A stretch of 64,000 nt of DNA from Myxococcus xanthus (GTDB lineage Bacteria; Myxococcota; Myxococcia; Myxococcales; Myxococcaceae): positions 1 through 64,000 of the forward strand of contig NZ_FNOH01000001.1 of assembly GCF_900106535.1 (NCBI RefSeq). The letters are read 5' to 3'. Below the pieces are notes generated by a model. The model was not told where the DNA came from. It saw only the letters and a program-made list of their open reading frames with translations, and made no database searches. Both the position numbers and the translations under genes were made by a program. Shown in pieces: positions 59,773 to 64,000 of this stretch. The stretch's first letter is position 1; each line of letters begins with the position of its first letter.

Positions 59773-61193
59773 CGCTGAGTCTCCTGCTCGCCTCTGCGGA
59801 GGATGGGAGTCAGGTGATGGATGCGCCGCTGTCGCCTGAGTCCTTGTGGAGGGCTCCGCGTCCGGTTCCTCTCTCCACGCCCACGCATCTGTCCAACATG
59901 GCAGCCGAGCCTGATTCGCTGCCGCAGCAGCGATGGGCGCTGCTGGTCCCCAGTGGGGCGCGCGGCGCGCGCATCGCGGCCAACCTCGCCCCGCTGTGTG
60001 AGCTGCGAAGCGCGCAGCAAGGCGCGGTGGTCGATATCCATGCGGTGCCGCCCGGGCTGGACAGTACGAGGGCGCACGACTTCAGGGACCGTGTGCTGCA
60101 TCCTCGCGCAAGGCCCACCCGCGAGCACCCTCGGTACGTCCTGCTCGCGGGCAGTCCAGAGGACCTGTCGCTGGAGCTTCAGGAGTCGCTGACGGGCGAT
60201 GGCGCTTGTTTCGTCGGGCGCCTGGCCTTCGCCGAGGACGAAGACTACGCGGCCTACTCCAGCAAGGTCGTCGAGAGCGAGCAGTCCGTGGCGCCCACTC
60301 GCAAGGCTCGCGTCCTTTTCCTCTCCGTGGATGATGGGACGACTGCTGTACGTGTTGGCCAGGAATATATCGTTTCGGTCGTGGGGCGACGCTGCGGCGA
60401 TGCTCGGGGGCGGGGGTATTTTCCAGCAAGCGCGTTGGTTCAAGAGAAGCTTCGAATGGGTTCTGCGAACCGGCTTCTGGAGCTGGCGGGGGAGTCGGAA
60501 CCAACTTTGCTCTTCAGCTTGAGCCATGGCATCGGCGGCAGCGCGCAGGGATGGGCAAGTCCGGCGGAGCAGCGGCACGTCCAGGGGAACTTGTCACTCG
60601 GCGCGGGGCAGACCTTGACGGCGTCGGACATCCGGCAGCGGCCATTTCTTCCAGGCGGCATCTGGTTCTATTTCGCATGCTTTGGAGCTGGCACGCCCGT
60701 GCGGAGCGTGTACCTCCCTTGGATGGAGCAGCTCGTGAGAGAGGGTGTGGTTCCTCCGCGAGAGCTGGCTGCGCTCATTCGCTCAAGGCCCGTAGACGGT
60801 CAGCCCTTCATGGCCGCGCTGCCACAGGCCGCCTTGGCCAATCCGAAGGGGCCGCTGGCAGTGGTGGCTCACATGGACCTTGCCTGGACCCATGCCTTTC
60901 ACGACGCCTCGACAGGACGATCCCATTCGCACAGGCTGGAAGCTGTGCTGTCGAGTTTGGTGGATGGACACCGGGCGGGGCCGGCGCTCGAGACATTGTC
61001 CCGCTTCGCCAGGCAGGCGGACGAACGTCTCCGCAAGCAGTACCAGGCGGAGGCCGAGGCTGTGTCCAGAGGACATCCGACTTCGACGGATGCGATGGAG
61101 AGAGCCTTGCTGTGGCTGGAGCGGCACGACGTTACGAACTACGTGCTCCTCGGTGACCCTGCGGCACGGCTGGTGGTACCGAGTCCTTGCTGA
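59769..61193 (+). CDS. C25-like caspase-clan (clan CD) cysteine peptidase
   Basis: A 474-residue protein starting at GTG 59769. It resembles C25/gingipain-like peptidases: RYVLLAGSPEDLSLELQESL, VGRLAFAEDEDYAAYSSKVVESE and the closing NYVLLGDPAARLVV, a typical C25 ending. The clan CD dyad is His253 (LFSLSHGIGG) and Cys304 (FYFACFGAGTP). No signal peptide, so it likely acts in the cytoplasm. Gingipains are usually secreted. It might be an activated second protease in the cascade started by the SAVED-CHAT protein (inference). Confidence 0.75.
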   Translation: MTLSLLLASAEDGSQVMDAPLSPESLWRAPRPVPLSTPTHLSNMAAEPDSLPQQRWALLVPSGARGARIAANLAPLCELRSAQQGAVVDIHAVPPGLDSTRAHDFRDRVLHPRARPTREHPRYVLLAGSPEDLSLELQESLTGDGACFVGRLAFAEDEDYAAYSSKVVESEQSVAPTRKARVLFLSVDDGTTAVRVGQEYIVSVVGRRCGDARGRGYFPASALVQEKLRMGSANRLLELAGESEPTLLFSLSHGIGGSAQGWASPAEQRHVQGNLSLGAGQTLTASDIRQRPFLPGGIWFYFACFGAGTPVRSVYLPWMEQLVREGVVPPRELAALIRSRPVDGQPFMAALPQAALANPKGPLAVVAHMDLAWTHAFHDASTGRSHSHRLEAVLSSLVDGHRAGPALETLSRFARQADERLRKQYQAEAEAVSRGHPTSTDAMERALLWLERHDVTNYVLLGDPAARLVVPSPC

Positions 61194-61223
61194 ATTCAGT
61201 CTGAAATTCGGCAGGTAATAATT

Positions 61224-61254
61224 GCCATGTCTTGCGTGATTAATGTGACATGGC
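61224..61254 (+). promoter_or_regulatory. Inverted repeat enclosing the start codon of CD-NTase 2
   Basis: GCCATGTC (61224-61231) and its exact complement GACATGGC (61247-61254) are separated by 15 bases. The second arm contains the ATG at 61250. In RNA, the pairing would hide the start codon; in DNA it could be an operator. No Shine-Dalgarno sequence is seen just before this ATG. Nearby CTGAATTCAG (61190-61199) is another small perfect palindrome. Confidence 0.5.
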
Positions 61255-62353
61255 ACTTCCACTTCCCACCTATTTCGAAGACTTCCTCCAGGGCATTCGT
61301 CCTACGGCAGCTCAGCGCCAGGACATGATTACCGGGCACTCGACGCTGAAGGAGCGCCTCCTGGCCGACGAAAAGCTCTCACCTGGGTTCGTGAGCTTGT
61401 TCCTGCAGGGGAGTTACAAGCGGCGCACGGCAGTCCGTCCGAAGGATGGCAAGAGGGCCGACGTCGACCTCATCGTCGTGACCCGAATGAAGGAGTCCGA
61501 ATTCACGCCCGCGCAGGCGATGGCCTGCTTCAAGCCCTTTCTGGACCAGCACTATGCCGGCAAGTATCGGCAGCAGGGCCGCTCTTTTGGTATCGAGTTG
61601 TCGTACGTCGAAATGGACCTGGTCATCACCGCTGCACCGTCGGAAGCGGAAGCCGGCGTCTACAGTGAGTTGGCCAAGAGCGAAGGGCAGTTGCGTGCCG
61701 ACGAGGACACGGACCAATCCCTGCTGAAGGTCGTCGAGGAGTCAGCCTCACTTTGGAGGTCGCAGCGGCTTCGCATTCCTGACCGTGACGCCGGGGCCTG
61801 GCAGGACACGCATCCGCTCGCGCAGTTGACCTGGACCAGCCAGAAGAATGCCCGGTGTTCGCGGCATTTCGTCAACGTCGTCAAGGCGCTCAAGTGGTGG
61901 CGACTCGTTCACCTGGATGAACTACCGGAACGGCCCAAAAGCTACCCGCTCGAACACCTCATCGGTGATTGCTGCCCGGATGGAATCACCTCGGTCGCGG
62001 AAGGGGTCGTCCGGACGCTGGAGAATTTCGCGCAGCGATACGCCATTCATGCAGCGGCGCATCAGTCACCCCACTCGCCGGACCGTGGCGTTGACCAGAA
62101 TGTCATGGCGCGTATCTCCGGCTCGGACTTCGCGAAGTTTCACGCTCAAGTCGTGAAGGCCTCGCAGACGGCGCGACAGGCGTTCGATGCTCCTGATGCC
62201 CAGGCGGCCGCACCACTGTGGAGGGAACTCTTCGGCGACAAGTTCCCCAACGCGCCCGATGCAGGAGGGGGCGGCTCTCCCTCGAAGGGAGGTTTCTCCA
62301 AACATGAAGGCGGTCCGGGCACCGTGGGGGGAGGCCGGTTCGCACGTGAGTGA
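61250..62353 (+). CDS. CD-NTase-like nucleotidyltransferase 2 (SMODS type)
   Basis: A 367-residue CD-NTase. Catalytic residues: G54-S55 (LQGSYKRRTAVRP), D71 and D73 (ADVDLIVVT) and D123 (VEMDLVITAAP). The helical C-terminal half ends in a Gly/Ser-rich tail (GGGGSPSKGGFSKHEGGPG), as often found in CD-NTases that are conjugated through their C-terminus by Cap2. Its stop overlaps the start of the E2-E1 gene. It shares only the fold with nucleotidyltransferase 1 upstream, so it is not a simple duplicate. Product not predictable. Confidence 0.87.
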   Translation: MALPLPTYFEDFLQGIRPTAAQRQDMITGHSTLKERLLADEKLSPGFVSLFLQGSYKRRTAVRPKDGKRADVDLIVVTRMKESEFTPAQAMACFKPFLDQHYAGKYRQQGRSFGIELSYVEMDLVITAAPSEAEAGVYSELAKSEGQLRADEDTDQSLLKVVEESASLWRSQRLRIPDRDAGAWQDTHPLAQLTWTSQKNARCSRHFVNVVKALKWWRLVHLDELPERPKSYPLEHLIGDCCPDGITSVAEGVVRTLENFAQRYAIHAAAHQSPHSPDRGVDQNVMARISGSDFAKFHAQVVKASQTARQAFDAPDAQAAAPLWRELFGDKFPNAPDAGGGGSPSKGGFSKHEGGPGTVGGGRFARE

Positions 62354-64000
62354 GGCTCCCGAGTTGACGGATGCGCTTCGGATGGGACGGCGCGCGTTGG
62401 ATGGGGGCGCTGACGTGGATTTGCTCGCCGACATACAGTGGCACCCGGAAGCGCAATGCTGGGTGCTACCACTGCGGCTTCGCGCGAACACGGAAGGCAG
62501 CACGATTCCGGAGTGGACGCCTTGGCACGTGCTCGTTGATGCGAGCTACCCCTTGGGAGACATCGATGTCCATCCGTCGAAGCAAGGGGGAATCGAGGAG
62601 ACGCGTCCCCACCAGAACCTGAATCGGCGCGGACCCGAGACGAGGCCCTGGCGGGACGGCAAGCTGTGTCTGCAGACCGGGCTTGCCGCACTGGGGCTTC
62701 GGGCCCGGGATGAAGAGCCGCTTGATGCTGCATCGAGGCTGGGATGGCATGTTGCCCGGGCCCGGGAGTGGCTGGAGGCCGCTGCGCGTGGCCGGCTTCT
62801 GCCGAATGGGGCTCCGTTCGAGTTACCGGCCTTGCCACACATGGATTCGACTCAGGTGGTGTTCCGTGAGGACGCGGAGTCGCTCGCGACTTGGGAAAGG
62901 ATTGAAGAAACGCAGGGCTGGGTCGAGCTGGCGCCGCTGCCGGGCAATCCTCGTGTATTCGCCGCGACGGCGTTCTATACAATCGATGGGCGCTGGCTGT
63001 TTTCTTTCGAATGGGGGGACCTGCTTCGTCGCGTTCACAAGAGGCGGCGCTTTCGGGTTCCGTGGCTGCGGTGTCGACAGATTCCGGTGCTGCCACCGTA
63101 TGCGCCTCCAGTGCTCTGGACGGAACTGGAGGCGGCGGCCCACCAGCTCGAATGGAGCCTGCGTGACGCCCTGCATGGGCTGGCCACTCGTCTCCGAGAT
63201 GGTGAGCGTCATCTCTGCCTTCTGGGATTCCCCATTCCGGAAACCCAAGGGGCTCCCTCGGCGCGCCTGCATTGGTGGGCGATGCGATTGCCGCGCTTCG
63301 CGTATCGAGACATCGCGCCGCGTGGATTCCGGCGCACGGAGCAGAATTACTGGCGTCACGACCAGGCGGTGATGTTCCAGCGGTCATTGCCCATCGATTG
63401 GATACGAACCGACAACTGGGCCCCTTCCGACCTTCGGAGTCGAGGAGCATTGCCAGAGGCGCTTCGTGGGAGATGGGTTGCGCTGCTCGGCGCTGGCTCG
63501 TTGGGCTCGAGCGTGGCGGAGTTGCTCGTTCGTGGCGGCGTGTCTCGCCTGGTCATCCTGGATGGTGATGATCTTGAGGCAGGCAATCTCGTTCGTCACT
63601 CACTGGACCTCGGTTCCGTGCGCTATTCCAAGGCCCATGCGCTCGCTGCTCGGCTGCGGAACCTCAATCCAGACTTGCGTGCACAGTCGTTCCGCCAAAC
63701 ATTGAGGGTGGGAGGTTTGCCACTTCCAGAGCTCGTTGGGCAGTGTGAGACGATCATTGACTGCACGGCCTCCGACGAAGTCATTGAAGTGTTGGGGCGG
63801 CTGAGTCCCAGCGTATCCTGCCATTTCTTCTCGGCCTCCTTCGGCGTAGGTGCCCGGCGATTGCTGTGCTTCAACGCCATGGGAGACCGCTTTCCGTCGG
63901 ACGCGTACTGGGCCCAGGCCCAGGAGTGGATTCGCCGCGACCATGAGGAAATCCGGCGCACAGTGCTCCCCCGAGAGGGCGTCGGGTGTTGGCATCCTGT
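62346..64000 (+). CDS. Cap2-like E2-E1 fusion protein (5' part; runs off window)
   Basis: An open frame without stop to the right edge, at least 551 codons from GTG 62346 (ATG 62304 in the same frame is an alternative, AGGGAGG about 10 bases upstream). The N-terminal E2-like domain has a candidate catalytic Cys108 (DGKLCLQTG) after a region PLGDIDVHP. The E1/ThiF domain starts near residue 378: ATP-binding GAGSLGSS (from Gly382), DGDDLEAGNLVRH, SKAHALAARL, and IIDCTASDEV. This matches Cap2 of type II CBASS, which attaches the CD-NTase C-terminus to targets. Cap3 (JAB protease), if present, would lie beyond the window. Confidence 0.85.
   Translation, partial: MSEAPELTDALRMGRRALDGGADVDLLADIQWHPEAQCWVLPLRLRANTEGSTIPEWTPWHVLVDASYPLGDIDVHPSKQGGIEETRPHQNLNRRGPETRPWRDGKLCLQTGLAALGLRARDEEPLDAASRLGWHVARAREWLEAAARGRLLPNGAPFELPALPHMDSTQVVFREDAESLATWERIEETQGWVELAPLPGNPRVFAATAFYTIDGRWLFSFEWGDLLRRVHKRRRFRVPWLRCRQIPVLPPYAPPVLWTELEAAAHQLEWSLRDALHGLATRLRDGERHLCLLGFPIPETQGAPSARLHWWAMRLPRFAYRDIAPRGFRRTEQNYWRHDQAVMFQRSLPIDWIRTDNWAPSDLRSRGALPEALRGRWVALLGAGSLGSSVAELLVRGGVSRLVILDGDDLEAGNLVRHSLDLGSVRYSKAHALAARLRNLNPDLRAQSFRQTLRVGGLPLPELVGQCETIIDCTASDEVIEVLGRLSPSVSCHFFSASFGVGARRLLCFNAMGDRFPSDAYWAQAQEWIRRDHEEIRRTVLPREGVGCWHP

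Noticed and set aside
1-64000. CRISPR array, tRNA genes, insertion sequences or transposases.
   Set aside because: No regularly spaced direct repeats, no cloverleaf-like sequence and no transposase-type DDE motif were recognised by eye. A tool search would be needed to exclude tRNAs fully.

Overview
The window looks like a chromosomal segment of a myxobacterium of the Myxococcus/Corallococcus type. This is inferred from the very high GC with strong third-position G/C bias, the many lipoproteins and outer-membrane proteins, the ECF sigma/anti-sigma pairs, a large SARP-like (BTAD-ATPase) regulator and several CHAT proteases; no species-level call is possible from sequence alone. It opens in the 3' end of a 5S rRNA gene followed by an intrinsic terminator, so the left edge is the tail of an rRNA operon.

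Positions 0.4-52.9 kb are mostly ordinary chromosome. From left to right: small cell-envelope and TPR genes (0.4-3.8 kb); a translationally coupled TonB-receptor/two-lipoprotein operon led by a His-rich membrane protein, probably for metal handling (3.9-8.5 kb); glycerol-3-phosphate dehydrogenase and a subtilisin-like lipoprotein (8.7-12.4 kb); an ECF sigma/anti-sigma pair, an acyltransferase, and a divergent alcohol dehydrogenase/LysR pair (12.4-17.5 kb); a BTAD-ATPase regulator divergent from an FAD monooxygenase whose promoter carries SARP-type 11-bp-period repeats (17.5-21.4 kb); a BlaI-type repressor coupled to an M56 sensor protease that ends in a lytic-transglycosylase domain (21.4-23.5 kb); a TetR/hydrolase pair around a perfect palindrome, an esterase, a metallo-beta-lactamase-fold lipoprotein, LysR, acyl-CoA dehydrogenase and SDR genes (24.5-31.6 kb); a 1190-residue repeat protein, MltA, an OsmC fragment and a 2-oxoglutarate oxygenase (31.7-38.3 kb); envelope proteins, a tandem DsbA-like protein, a CDP-alcohol phosphatidyltransferase, a DUF4846 protein, a desaturase, a P450, two SpoIIAA-like paralogues and a sugar ABC importer without its ATPase (38.3-52 kb).

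From about 52.0 kb to the right edge lies an accessory region with visibly lower GC and less biased codon use: an Rpn/PD-(D/E)XK-like protein and then what reads as a defence locus, all on the + strand. In order it has a CD-NTase-like nucleotidyltransferase, a CHAT protease fused to a C-terminal SAVED-like cyclic-oligonucleotide sensor, a sigma-70-family factor, an anti-sigma-like zinc-finger/membrane/helical-repeat/CHAT fusion, a small protein coupled to a C25-like caspase-clan peptidase, a second CD-NTase, and a Cap2-like E2-E1 protein that runs off the right edge. I read this as a CBASS-type locus in which a nucleotide second messenger could switch on a protease that acts on a sigma/anti-sigma pair and a second protease. 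The individual domains are visible in the sequence; the cascade is inference. The gene order resembles, with CD-NTases in place of CRISPR, the SAVED-CHAT/caspase/sigma cascade described for a type III-B CRISPR locus of the myxobacterium Haliangium ochraceum.

No tRNA, CRISPR array, insertion sequence or transposase was recognised. Long open frames antisense to the GC-rich genes are codon-bias shadows and were left out.
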